From assembly GCF_029869215.1 (NCBI RefSeq), contig NZ_JARWPM010000434.1, positions 1-35,675 on the forward strand: 35,675 bases of DNA. Reading direction: 5' to 3'. Of the stretch, positions 9,435-17,306 are shown piece after piece. This DNA is from Nocardia carnea. Lineage in GTDB: Bacteria; Actinomycetota; Actinomycetes; Mycobacteriales; Mycobacteriaceae. A program made the position numbers and the translations under genes. Positions within the stretch are counted from its first letter, which is position 1. Each line of letters opens with the position of its first letter. Under the pieces are notes generated by a model. It was not told the DNA's origin, did no database searches, and saw only the letters and a list, made by a program, of their open reading frames with translations.

Positions 9435-11867
9435 GTGCCACCCCAGGACCCGACCGAGAACCGTATGCCCGCAGACCCGCCGCGCTTCCGCCCCGCACCG
9501 CGCCTCACCCCGGTCCGCAGCACCTACCGGCTACAGCTGCGCCCGGACGGGCTGACTTTCGCCCAGGCCGCGGCCATTGCGGAATACCTCCAGCAGCTCG
9601 GGGTCTCGCATGTCTACTTGTCCCCTGTGATGACCGCCGCGCGCGGCTCCACCCACGGCTACGACGTCACCGACCCCACCTCCGTCTCGCCCGCCCTCGG
9701 CGGGCCGGTGGGCCTCAAGGCACTCTCCGATGAGGTGCGCAACCGCGGTATGGGCCTGATCATGGATCTGGTGCCCAACCATGTGGGCGTTGCCGATCCA
9801 CAGCAGAACCCGTGGTGGTGGCATGTCCTGCAATACGGCCGGAAATCCCAGTTCGCCTCGTTCTTCGATATCGACTGGAGCCCGGGTAACGGGGTCGGCG
9901 GCCGGCTGGCCCTGCCCGTCCTGCGCAGCGAGAACGACCCCGCCGCGCTCACCGTCGACCGCTCCGGACCCGAACCGCTGCTCGCGCTGTACGATCTGCG
10001 CTTCCCCATCGCGCCCGGTACCGACGGCGACAATGCACTGCGCATCCACGACAAACAGCACTACCGGCTGGTCAGCCGCAAATCCGGAATATGCGGCTAC
10101 CGGCGGTACCTGGCGATCGACGGGCTCGCCGCACTCCGCCAGGAGGACCCGCTCGTCTTCGAAGCCACCCACCGCGAACTGGCGGCCTGGTGCGAACACG
10201 ATCTCATCGACGGTGTGCGTGTGGACCACCCCGACGGGCTGGCCGATCCGAGCGGCTATCTCCAGCGCCTGCGCCTGCTGATCGGCCCCAACCGGCTGCT
10301 GCTGGTGGAGAAGACCCTCGCCAACCGCGAACCCCTGGACCCCACCCTGCCGATCGACGGCACCACCGGCTACGACACCCTCGCCGATTTCGGCGGGGTC
10401 CTGCTCGAACCCGCCGGCGAACCGATCCTCACCGAACTGTCCCGGCATATCACCGGCCACGGCAGCGACCGGGTCTGGGTCGGGGAGAAAGAACACCGCA
10501 TCAAACGCGCGGTGGCGGAAAGTATCCTGCTGCCGGAGATCCGCCGGCTGGTCGCCGCGATCAAACAGGACGCGGGTGCACCGGATTTCGACACCATGGC
10601 GCTCACCAACGCCACCATCGAGGTGCTGTCCTTCCTGCCGGTTGCCCGGGCCGACTACACCCCGCTGGCGGGCATGATCAGCGCCGTGCTCGCCGAGGTC
10701 GAGAAACGCAACGCCGAACTCCGCGTCCCGTTGTCGGTGCTGGTGACAGCGCTGACCAGATGCGGCACCGCGTGGACCCGCTTCCATCAGGTGAGTACCG
10801 CGATCGGCGCGAAAGCCGTGGAGGACATCCTGTTCTATCGCGCGGTGCGCCTGGTCTCGCTGCAGGATCTGGGGGGTAACCCGGCTCGTTTCGGCCGTAC
10901 GGTCAACGAATTCCATCTCGCCAATGCCTCGCGGGCCCTGCGCTGGCCCGCCTCGATGACGACGCTGTCCACCCACGACACCAAACGCGGCGAGGATGTG
11001 CGGGCGCGGATCGGGATCCTGTCCCAGGTGCCGCGGATGTGGGCCCGCGCGGTGACCCTCTGGCTGGAGAAACTACCGCCGCCCGACGGCGCGACCGCGC
11101 TGTTCCTGTTGCAGAACATGTTCGGGATGTGGCCGGCCGACGGTCGGCCCGCCTCCTCGGTGCCCGGATTGCGCGATCGGGTGCACCGGTTCGCCGAGAA
11201 GGCGATGCGCGAATCCGGCCTGCACACCGCCTGGGAAGAGCCGGATCTGGAGTTCGAGAACGCGGTGCACACGTGGCTCGATCAGGTGATCGACGGGCCG
11301 GTGGGCCGCCAGCTCACCGATCTCGCCCATGATCTCGCGCCGCATGCCTGGTCGGATTCCTTGGCGCAGAAACTGCTGCAACTGTGCGCGCCGGGGATCC
11401 CGGACATCTACCAGGGCTGTGAGATCTGGGAGGACTCCCTGGTCGATCCGGACAATCGCCGGCCGGTGGATTTCGGCTCCCGGGCCGGGATGCTGCACAC
11501 CCTCACCACCACACCGCCGCTCGATATCACCGGCGCGGCGAAGATGTGGGTGGTGGCGTACGCGCTGTGGCTGCGCCGGGAGCGGCCGGAATGCTTTGTC
11601 GGCGGCAGCTATACGCCGGTGTTCGGGCACGGCGAGCACGCCGACAAACTGGTGGCCTACGCCCGCGGGCGGGCCGGCTCGGAACCGGAGATCCTGGTGG
11701 CGGTGACCCGGCACAGCGTCGCGATCGGCGAAACCGGCTGGGGCGATACCTATCTCGAGCTTCCGTCCGGGTCCTGGACCGACCGGCTCACCGGCCACAC
11801 GTTCCAGAACCGGGCCCGCACCGAGAAACTGTTCGCACGCTTGCCGGTCGCGCTGCTGGTGCGCTGA
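9435..11867 (+). CDS. treY: malto-oligosyltrehalose synthase (TreY)
   Basis: A GH13-type intramolecular transglucosylase that converts the reducing end of maltodextrins to a terminal trehalosyl unit. TreZ then releases trehalose. 810 residues from GTG 9435; ATG 9465 is an alternative start and neither has a clear ribosome binding site. The N-terminus has the TreY motif STYRLQLRPDGLTF, followed by HVYLSPVMTAARGSTHGYDV. The barrel residues are seen: nucleophile D264 in GVRVDHPDGLADP, acid/base E292 in LLLVEKTL, and D515 in LSTHDTKRGEDVRARI. LCAPGIPDIYQGCE and the late DNRRPVDF are also family motifs. treX and treZ, usual partners in the mycobacterial treXYZ cluster, are not adjacent here: it is flanked by a cupin gene and a convergent amidase. 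Confidence 0.95.
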   Translation: MPPQDPTENRMPADPPRFRPAPRLTPVRSTYRLQLRPDGLTFAQAAAIAEYLQQLGVSHVYLSPVMTAARGSTHGYDVTDPTSVSPALGGPVGLKALSDEVRNRGMGLIMDLVPNHVGVADPQQNPWWWHVLQYGRKSQFASFFDIDWSPGNGVGGRLALPVLRSENDPAALTVDRSGPEPLLALYDLRFPIAPGTDGDNALRIHDKQHYRLVSRKSGICGYRRYLAIDGLAALRQEDPLVFEATHRELAAWCEHDLIDGVRVDHPDGLADPSGYLQRLRLLIGPNRLLLVEKTLANREPLDPTLPIDGTTGYDTLADFGGVLLEPAGEPILTELSRHITGHGSDRVWVGEKEHRIKRAVAESILLPEIRRLVAAIKQDAGAPDFDTMALTNATIEVLSFLPVARADYTPLAGMISAVLAEVEKRNAELRVPLSVLVTALTRCGTAWTRFHQVSTAIGAKAVEDILFYRAVRLVSLQDLGGNPARFGRTVNEFHLANASRALRWPASMTTLSTHDTKRGEDVRARIGILSQVPRMWARAVTLWLEKLPPPDGATALFLLQNMFGMWPADGRPASSVPGLRDRVHRFAEKAMRESGLHTAWEEPDLEFENAVHTWLDQVIDGPVGRQLTDLAHDLAPHAWSDSLAQKLLQLCAPGIPDIYQGCEIWEDSLVDPDNRRPVDFGSRAGMLHTLTTTPPLDITGAAKMWVVAYALWLRRERPECFVGGSYTPVFGHGEHADKLVAYARGRAGSEPEILVAVTRHSVAIGETGWGDTYLELPSGSWTDRLTGHTFQNRARTEKLFARLPVALLVR

Positions 11868-11875
11868 GGTCGCGC

Positions 11876-11892
11876 ACCGGCGGCCCGCCGGT
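11876..11892. terminator. shared hairpin between convergent treY and amidase
   Basis: ACCGGCG (11876-11882) and CGCCGGT (11886-11892) form a perfect 7-bp stem with a 3-base loop in the 24 bases between the two stop codons. The right arm overlaps the amidase stop. It probably acts as a compact bidirectional terminator. Confidence 0.55.
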
Positions 11893-13292
11893 CAGGACAC
11901 GGCGATCCGCGGGAACGGGCGCTGTGCCTCCAGCAGGAAGGCCAGTTCGAGCAGGGTCCGCTCGTCGCCGTAGGCGCCGCTGAGCATCACCCCGACCGGC
12001 AGGCCGGCGTCGGTGAGTCCCGCCGGGACCGCGATCGAGGGCGACCCGGTGACATTGTTGATCGGGGTGTAGCCGACGAAATTCGTGACCCGCTCCAGCA
12101 GTTCGCCGAACGGCACACCGGGACGCAGATAACCGAGTTCGGGTGTGGTGTGGGTGAGTACCGGCGAGAGGATCACGTCGTAGCGGGTGAGCACCTCGTC
12201 GTAGTCGGCTCGCGCCTTGTTCAGCCGGTACAGCGAGCCCGGGGTGGCCAGGATCTGCCGGCGGAACGCGGCGGCGAGCCCCTTCGTGAACGCGTCCAGG
12301 CGGGCGGCGTCGAAACTGCGGCCGTGGCTGAATTTGCCGGTGGTACCGGACATCTGCGCCAGGAAACCCCAATAGCGCAGGAAATCGTCCACCAGGCTCG
12401 GCGCCACCGGTGAGGCCATCGGCTCGACGGTGTGCCCGGCCGCTTCCAGGATCGCGGCGGTGTCGTGCACGGCCGCCGCCGTCTCGGCATCGGGTTCGCG
12501 GCCGTTGCACGCCGTGGTGAGCAGTCCGATCCGCAGTAGGCGGTCCGACGGGCCTTCGACGAGGCCGATGGGCGGGAGTTTCGGGTTGCGCCAGTATTTT
12601 TCGGCGGCAGCGTGGTAGGCGGCCTGATCCCGGACCGAACGCGACAACACCCCTTCGGAGACGAGTTTGATCGGCAGCTGCCGCGCCTGCGCATTGTCCA
12701 GATGCCGGAACCGGCTGGGTTTCAGCGATACCAGCCCGGCGCACGCCGCCGGGATCCGCAACGAGCCGCCGCCGTCGTTCCCGTGCGCGATCGGCACCAC
12801 ACCCGCCGCGACCAGCGCCGCCGAACCACCGGAGGAGCCACCGACCGTGTAGCCGGTATCCCAGGGGTTGCGGGTCGGGTCACTGCTCTCGAATTCCGTG
12901 GTGGAGGTGAAACCGAACTCGGGCATGGTCGTTTTGCCGAGCACGGTGACGCCGGTGCTGAGCAGCTGCGCGGTGAACCGATCGTCCTTCGCGGCCGGGT
13001 GCGGGGTGATGGCCGCGCTGCCGTGACATGTCGGCAGCCCGGCCAGATCGGCGTTGTCCTTGACGAAGGCCGGAACGCCGAACCACACCCCGGAATCGGC
13101 GGGTGCCCGCCGCGGGGCCGGGCACCGGTAGGCGATCGCGTTCAACCGCGGATTCACCGCGTCGGCCCGCGTCAGCGCCGCCTGGGCGAGTTCGTCCGGT
13201 CCGGCCGTGCCGGAACGGACCAGCTCCGCCAGCGCTACCGCGTCGTGGTCGCCCAGGGCGTCGTCGGTGAAGGCATGTACTCGATCGCTCAT
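11892..13292 (-). CDS. amidase signature family protein
   Basis: 466 residues, a normal length for the family. The Ser-cisSer-Lys triad is readable: K78 in VPAFVKDN, the cis-serine S154 in VGGSSGGSAA and the nucleophile S177 in GNDGGGSLRIPAA. GKTTMPEFGFTS and DVILSPVLTHTTPELG are further family features. It hydrolyses a carboxamide. The residues specific to GatA (glutaminyl-tRNA amidotransferase) are not evident and there is no gatC or gatB nearby, so it is more likely a catabolic amidase of unknown substrate. The ATG start at 13292 is preceded by a GC-rich region with a 14-bp palindrome at 13311-13324. Apparently monocistronic. Confidence 0.92.
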   Translation of the reverse strand: MSDRVHAFTDDALGDHDAVALAELVRSGTAGPDELAQAALTRADAVNPRLNAIAYRCPAPRRAPADSGVWFGVPAFVKDNADLAGLPTCHGSAAITPHPAAKDDRFTAQLLSTGVTVLGKTTMPEFGFTSTTEFESSDPTRNPWDTGYTVGGSSGGSAALVAAGVVPIAHGNDGGGSLRIPAACAGLVSLKPSRFRHLDNAQARQLPIKLVSEGVLSRSVRDQAAYHAAAEKYWRNPKLPPIGLVEGPSDRLLRIGLLTTACNGREPDAETAAAVHDTAAILEAAGHTVEPMASPVAPSLVDDFLRYWGFLAQMSGTTGKFSHGRSFDAARLDAFTKGLAAAFRRQILATPGSLYRLNKARADYDEVLTRYDVILSPVLTHTTPELGYLRPGVPFGELLERVTNFVGYTPINNVTGSPSIAVPAGLTDAGLPVGVMLSGAYGDERTLLELAFLLEAQRPFPRIAVS

Positions 13293-13310
13293 ATCTCGGC
13301 TCGCGTGTAC

Positions 13311-13324
13311 TCCGGGGCCCCGGA
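13311..13324. repeat. 14-bp perfect palindrome upstream of the amidase gene
   Basis: TCCGGGGCCCCGGA begins 18 bases upstream of the amidase ATG. It could be an operator or a leader hairpin; being fully G+C-rich, it may also be fortuitous. Confidence 0.35.
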
Positions 13325-13418
13325 CGGTCGATCCGGACCAAGTTGGACATTGGTTCAGTTTGGCCCACAGTAGTACGCATTCGGGCGGATGTGCAGAAGA
13401 TCCGGCGACGGGCGCGGC

Positions 13419-13646
13419 TCAGCGCGCGGTACGCCACCACCCCCGCGTCCACAGGCCCGCACCGACGGCGGCGCCCAGCAGGACACCGGCCTGCACCGAG
13501 CCGAGAACGAGCGCCGCGACCAGCAGCGCCAGCAGGCCGGCCCCGAGGGCTTCCAGCTTGTACAGCGGCCAGGGCGACCCCGCGATATCGACTTCCGCCC
13601 CGCGGCGCACAGCGGCGCGGGGATCGAGAGTGCGCGATGCGATCAT
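13419..13646 (-). CDS. small membrane protein of unknown function
   Basis: 75 residues from ATG 13646; a longer 96-codon frame begins at 13709 but its extra N-terminus looks non-coding. A polar N-terminus (SRTLDPRAAVRRG) is followed by PWPLYKLEALGAG and two hydrophobic segments, LLALLVAALVLGSV and AGVLLGAAVGAGLW, ending in a basic tail (RGWWRTAR). It is likely a two-helix inner-membrane protein. It is divergent from the Ddn-like gene, and no clear ribosome binding site is seen. Function unknown; it looks like a conserved small actinobacterial type, but this was not searched. Confidence 0.6.
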   Translation of the reverse strand: MIASRTLDPRAAVRRGAEVDIAGSPWPLYKLEALGAGLLALLVAALVLGSVQAGVLLGAAVGAGLWTRGWWRTAR

Positions 13647-13771
13647 ACCGATAAGGCTACCCGTGCGGCAGGTGTTCGGTCCATCGAACTTTTGTCTTTC
13701 CGCACACACATCCCGGCCGCCCGGCGGTCACTCCGGGAACAACCGCGCCCGGCCGCGACGTTTCCCGGGGT

Positions 13772-14206
13772 ATGCCATTGACCGGAGAATACGCACCGTC
13801 CACGTCCGACTGGGCCCGTGAGCAGGCCGAGAAGATCGAGAACTCGGGGGGCACCGAGGGCACCACCCTGAACGGTATGCCGGTGGTCGTGCTGACCACC
13901 GTCGGGAACAAAACCGGAAAACTCCGCAAGACCGCTCTCATGCGGGTGGAACACGAGGGCGAATACGCCGTTGTCGCTTCGCTCGGTGGCGCGCCGAAGC
14001 ATCCTGTCTGGTATTACAACGTGGTCGCGAACCCGCAGGTGGAGCTACAGGACGGCCCGGTGACCAAGGACTACACCGCGCGCGAGGTCTTCGGCGAGGA
14101 GAAGGCCGTCTGGTGGGAGCGGGCGGTTGCGGCCTACCCGCCCTATGCCGACTACCAGCGCAAAACCGATCGGCAGATTCCTGTCTTCGTACTCACCCCG
14201 CGCTGA
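13772..14206 (+). CDS. Ddn-like F420-dependent nitroreductase family protein
   Basis: 144 residues, typical for the family. It has a split beta-barrel FDOR-A pattern: PVVVLTTVGNKTGKLRKTAL, then YAVVASLGGAPKHPVWYYNV, then PQVELQDG. The G-x-x-x-H-P-x-W-Y-Y-N motif is the deazaflavin F420-binding signature of M. tuberculosis Ddn and its homologues. These proteins use reduced F420 to reduce quinones or, incidentally, nitroaromatic prodrugs. It stands 106 bases upstream of ilvA on the same strand. The same gene pairing (Rv1558-Rv1559) is known in M. tuberculosis, which points to an old neighbourhood, although no metabolic link is proven. Confidence 0.9.
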   Translation: MPLTGEYAPSTSDWAREQAEKIENSGGTEGTTLNGMPVVVLTTVGNKTGKLRKTALMRVEHEGEYAVVASLGGAPKHPVWYYNVVANPQVELQDGPVTKDYTAREVFGEEKAVWWERAVAAYPPYADYQRKTDRQIPVFVLTPR

Positions 14207-14274
14207 GACCACCCCGCACCCGTGATGCCGCGAGTGGCGACCGGCGCGGCGCGGTGAACGAAAGCCCAGTGCAG

Positions 14275-14309
14275 GCCACCCGCCGCTGCCTCGGGCGGCG
14301 GCGGGTGGC
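14275..14309 (+). promoter_or_regulatory. 12-bp perfect hairpin abutting the ilvA start
   Basis: GCCACCCGCCGC (14275-14286) pairs exactly with GCGGCGGGTGGC (14298-14309) around an 11-base loop, ending three bases before ilvA ATG 14313. If transcribed, it would bury the region where a ribosome binding site should lie. It could be a terminator for the upstream Ddn-like gene, a translational control element, or evidence of a slightly downstream start (GTG 14322). Confidence 0.6.
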
Positions 14310-14312
14310 ACC

Positions 14313-15668
14313 ATGGAGCGGGTGTCCGATGTGCTGACCCATCTGCCCGAAGCCCGTCCCGCGCTCACCGCGGACGAGATCGACGCCGCGGCCAAACGCA
14401 TCGCCGACATCATCGAGCCCACGCCGCTGCAGTTGTGCCCGCGGTTGTCGCAGCTCACCGGTGCGCGGGTGTATCTCAAACGCGAGGACCTGACCGTCGT
14501 CCGCTCCTACAAACTGCGCGGCGCCTACAACCTGGTCGTACAGCTCAGCGAGCCCGAGCGGGCCGCCGGGGTGGTCACCGCCAGCGCGGGCAATCACGCC
14601 CAGGGCGTGGCGTTCGCGTGCCGGGCGATGGGAATCACCGGCCGTATCTACGTGCCGACCACCACCCCCAAACAGAAACGCGACCGCATCCGGGTCCACG
14701 GCGGAGAATTCGTGGAACTCATCGCCGTCGGGGAAACCTTCGACGCGGCCGCCGCGGCCGCCGCCGCCGATGTGCGGCGCAGCGGTGCCACCATGGTTCC
14801 GCCCTTCGACGACACCCGCACCGCCGCCGGTCAGGGCACTATCGCGGCGGAGATCCTGGATCAGCTCGACACCCCGCCCGATCTGGTAGTGGTGCCGGTC
14901 GGCGGCGGCGGATGCCTCGCCGGTATCGGCACCTACCTGCGGGAACGGTCACCGCAGACCGGCATCCTCGGCGTGGAACCGGCCGGGGCCGCGTCGATGA
15001 CCGCGGCGCTGATCGCGGGGTCGCCGGTGACCCTGCCGGAGGTGGATCCCTTCGTCGACGGCGCCGCGGTGCGCCGGATCGGCAAGGTGCCCTTCGACGC
15101 GGTGTCGGGTTTCGGCGGCCGCGTGGTGTCCCACGCCTCGCTGCCACTGCTCACCGCCACCGATTCCCGGCAGGGTGCCGGCGCGTTCCGGCTGCTGCGG
15201 GTCGACGAAGGCGCCGTCTGCACGGCCATGCTGGATCTGTACCAGAACGAGGGAATCATCGCCGAACCGGCGGGCGCACTCGCGGCGGCGGCCCTCTTCG
15301 AGGCCGCCCCGGAACCCGGGTCGACCGTCGTCTGCCTGGTCTCCGGCGGAAACAACGATGTCTCACGGTACGGCGAGGTCATCGAGCGTTCCCTGGTGCA
15401 TCAGGGGCTCAAGCACTATTTCCTGGTGGATTTCCCGCAGGAGCCGGGCGCGCTGCGCCGGTTCCTCGACGAGGTACTCGGCCCCGACGACGACATCACC
15501 CTGTTCGAGTACGTCAAACGCAACAATCGGGAGACGGGCGCCGCGCTGGTGGGGGTGGAACTGGGCGAACGCGCCGGGCTGCAGCCGCTGCTGGACCGGA
15601 TCGCGCACTCGCCGATCCAGTGCGAGCGGCTGGAGCCCGGCTCACCGGCCTACCGTTACCTGACCTGA
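14313..15668 (+). CDS. ilvA: threonine ammonia-lyase (threonine dehydratase)
   Basis: A PLP enzyme that deaminates threonine to 2-oxobutanoate, the committed step to isoleucine. 451 residues from ATG 14313, or 448 from GTG 14322. The PLP lysine is K67 in RSYKLRGAYN. Other motifs are TASAGNHAQGVAFAC (substrate loop), PVGGGGCLAG (phosphate-binding glycine loop) and a late VCLVSGGNN. From about residue 368 (HYFLVDFPQEPGALRRFLDE) there is a single ACT-like regulatory domain, shorter than the double domain of enterobacterial biosynthetic IlvA. This is the usual actinobacterial form, which can still bind isoleucine. It has a hairpin right before the start and converges on a beta-lactamase-fold gene. 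Confidence 0.95.
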   Translation: MERVSDVLTHLPEARPALTADEIDAAAKRIADIIEPTPLQLCPRLSQLTGARVYLKREDLTVVRSYKLRGAYNLVVQLSEPERAAGVVTASAGNHAQGVAFACRAMGITGRIYVPTTTPKQKRDRIRVHGGEFVELIAVGETFDAAAAAAAADVRRSGATMVPPFDDTRTAAGQGTIAAEILDQLDTPPDLVVVPVGGGGCLAGIGTYLRERSPQTGILGVEPAGAASMTAALIAGSPVTLPEVDPFVDGAAVRRIGKVPFDAVSGFGGRVVSHASLPLLTATDSRQGAGAFRLLRVDEGAVCTAMLDLYQNEGIIAEPAGALAAAALFEAAPEPGSTVVCLVSGGNNDVSRYGEVIERSLVHQGLKHYFLVDFPQEPGALRRFLDEVLGPDDDITLFEYVKRNNRETGAALVGVELGERAGLQPLLDRIAHSPIQCERLEPGSPAYRYLT

Positions 15669-15696
15669 CCGGCCCCTTTTCCGGCCCGTGCGGTCA
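15666..15696. terminator. possible bidirectional terminator, ilvA / esterase
   Basis: TGACCG (15666-15671) and CGGTCA (15691-15696) are an inverted repeat carrying both stop codons, with GGCC repeats and a T4 run inside. The stem is short and partly a consequence of both genes ending in TGA-CCG. Confidence 0.3.
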
Positions 15697-16917
15697 GGCG
15701 GCGGCCTTCCGGGGAGCGCTGCGGGCGATCCGGCGCGCCGACCGGGCACCGGCCACCGCCAGCGGCAGCAGCCAGGCGAACGCCGGCTGATCGACGGCCA
15801 GCATGTCCAGCGAGAGCCGGTTGTGGGTGAACCCCACCGAGAGCCCGCTGTCGGGATCGGCCCAGCCGAACGACCCGCCCAGGCCGATATGGCCGAAGCC
15901 GCGCGGTGCGCCGACCGTCGGCATGGCGTGATAACCCAGATGCCACAGCGGGCCCATGTACAGGAACAGCCCGGTATCCGGCCGGAACCGTTCGATTCGC
16001 CGGATGGCCTGCATGGTGGCGCCGGACAGATACCGTTTCCCGCCGGCCGTGCCGTCACAGGCCAGCGGTTCGTACATGGCGGCCAGGCCGTTGGCCGTGC
16101 AGACGCCGTTGGCGGCCGGCATCTCGCTGTCCAGCACCGGTGGGTTCGGGCCGGCCAGAATGGCCTCCGCGCCGGGGATGAACAGCGAACGGCTGCTCAC
16201 CCCGAGTACACCGGGGATGTTCTGCAACAGCGAGACGAGGCGGGAACCGCGGGGCGTGCCGGCGAAGGCGAAACCGGCACCGAAACTTTCCGCGGCCATG
16301 GTCACCGAACCCGTGGGCGGCCGGCCCAGGTGGATACCCTCGATACCCAGCGGTTCCGCGACTTCCTGCTGGAACAGCTGCTTCATACTCGAACCGGTGA
16401 CGGCCCGCGCCAGCCCGGCGAGCAGCCAGCCGTAGGTCATCGCGTGATAGGCGGGCACGCCGAGCAGCCGGTCGGGGGTGGCGGCGGCCAGCCGCTGCGC
16501 CATGAGCTCGTGATCGAGCAGTTCCGACCCGTGCGCGGCCAGCGTGCCCACCCCGGACAGCCCGGCCGAATGCGTGAGGATCTGACGGACGGTGATGCAA
16601 TCCTTCTTGTTGCACCCGAACTCGGGCCAGTACTCGGCGACGGGGGCGTCGTAGTCGATCAGCCCCCGATCGGCCAGCCGGTGCACGACCGTGGAGGCGA
16701 TACCCTTGGTCGCCGAAAAGACCATGGCACCGGTATCGCGGGTCCACGGCCGGTCGGGCGCGGACTCCCCTGTCCAGATATCGAGGATCGGCTCCCCGTG
16801 CCGGTAAACCGCCAGCGCCGCACCGACACCCTTCCGGCCACCGTAGACCCGGGTGAAGGCGGACGTCAGCCGCCGGAATTCTGCTCCGGCGGTGCCGGAA
16901 TAAGCGACGCTGCTCAT
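15694..16917 (-). CDS. beta-lactamase-fold serine hydrolase/esterase
   Basis: 407 residues of the class C beta-lactamase-related family (EstB-like, including mycobacterial Lip esterases), which hydrolyse short esters rather than beta-lactams in most studied members. The S-x-x-K motif is S68-A-T-K71 in MVFSATKGIAS. The Y-x-x motif is Y157-H in VPAYHAMTYGW. The H-x-G-like third motif is within GFGHIGLGGSFGWADPD near the C-terminus. No signal peptide is visible, so it is likely cytosolic or peripheral. Its promoter and a perfect palindrome overlap immediately upstream of the ATG. The physiological ester is unknown. Confidence 0.88.
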   Translation of the reverse strand: MSSVAYSGTAGAEFRRLTSAFTRVYGGRKGVGAALAVYRHGEPILDIWTGESAPDRPWTRDTGAMVFSATKGIASTVVHRLADRGLIDYDAPVAEYWPEFGCNKKDCITVRQILTHSAGLSGVGTLAAHGSELLDHELMAQRLAAATPDRLLGVPAYHAMTYGWLLAGLARAVTGSSMKQLFQQEVAEPLGIEGIHLGRPPTGSVTMAAESFGAGFAFAGTPRGSRLVSLLQNIPGVLGVSSRSLFIPGAEAILAGPNPPVLDSEMPAANGVCTANGLAAMYEPLACDGTAGGKRYLSGATMQAIRRIERFRPDTGLFLYMGPLWHLGYHAMPTVGAPRGFGHIGLGGSFGWADPDSGLSVGFTHNRLSLDMLAVDQPAFAWLLPLAVAGARSARRIARSAPRKAAA

Positions 16918-16932
16918 CCTTACACAGTAAGG
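16918..16932 (-). promoter_or_regulatory. operator palindrome over a leaderless promoter of the esterase
   Basis: CCTTAC-ACA-GTAAGG is a perfect 6+6 palindrome touching the esterase start codon. Read leftward it contains TACTGT (16929 to 16924), a good -10 box whose expected transcription start falls on the A of the ATG. A repressor bound here would block initiation directly. The cognate regulator is not in the immediate neighbourhood. Confidence 0.55.
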
Positions 16933-17293
16933 TCATTCGGCACGTTCCGGCAACGCCGTCCCGGACGGTTGACAGCGTGGCGCTCGAACGCACCGTCCCC
17001 GGACCGGCTCGGTGAGCTCGGCACCCGGCAACTCCGCGCGATACCGGAATGTAATTGTCCGGGACACCCGGGCCGGCGCCCTCGTACCGCTCCCGGCCCC
17101 GGGACCGCTCGTCGCGCGGCCGGCCCCGAATCCCGAAATCCGCTCGACAAGGCGGAGATAATTCCCGTATCAGGAAACGAAATCATTACCGCAAAGGCGC
17201 GAAAAGGTCCCGGAATTCATTCCCACGCCAATATCGAAGACACTCGATAAACATCGGAAACGGCAAATTTCTCGAAACGGATATTTCCCTCGT
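16933..17293. other. intergenic stretch with an AT-enriched right half
   Basis: No gene recognised. Bases from about 17155 to 17300 are markedly richer in A and T than the surroundings and contain near-repeats such as CGGAAACGG (about 17256) and CGAAACGG (about 17273). These could be regulatory sites for the ArsR-GNAT gene downstream. Confidence 0.4.
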
Positions 17294-17299
17294 TATAGT
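17294..17299 (+). promoter_or_regulatory. -10 box of a probable leaderless promoter
   Basis: TATAGT (17294-17299) is a near-consensus -10 box ending 7 bases before ATG 17307. The predicted transcription start is within one base of the start codon. No clear -35 box is seen. Confidence 0.5.
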
Positions 17300-17306
17300 G
17301 GGCCGC

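Noticed and set aside
9531..10976. A 481-codon minus-strand frame over treY
   Set aside because: It is antisense to the catalytic half of treY. Its Gln/Arg/Gly composition reflects the complementary codons.
14253..14336. A short frame before ilvA considered as an attenuator leader peptide
   Set aside because: It has no run of Ile, Val, Leu or Thr codons, and it overlaps the ilvA start instead of ending before a terminator/antiterminator pair.
16933..17293. AT-rich stretch considered as a replication or attachment site
   Set aside because: No DnaA boxes, tRNA end, integrase or direct repeats of att type were found; it is more simply a promoter region.
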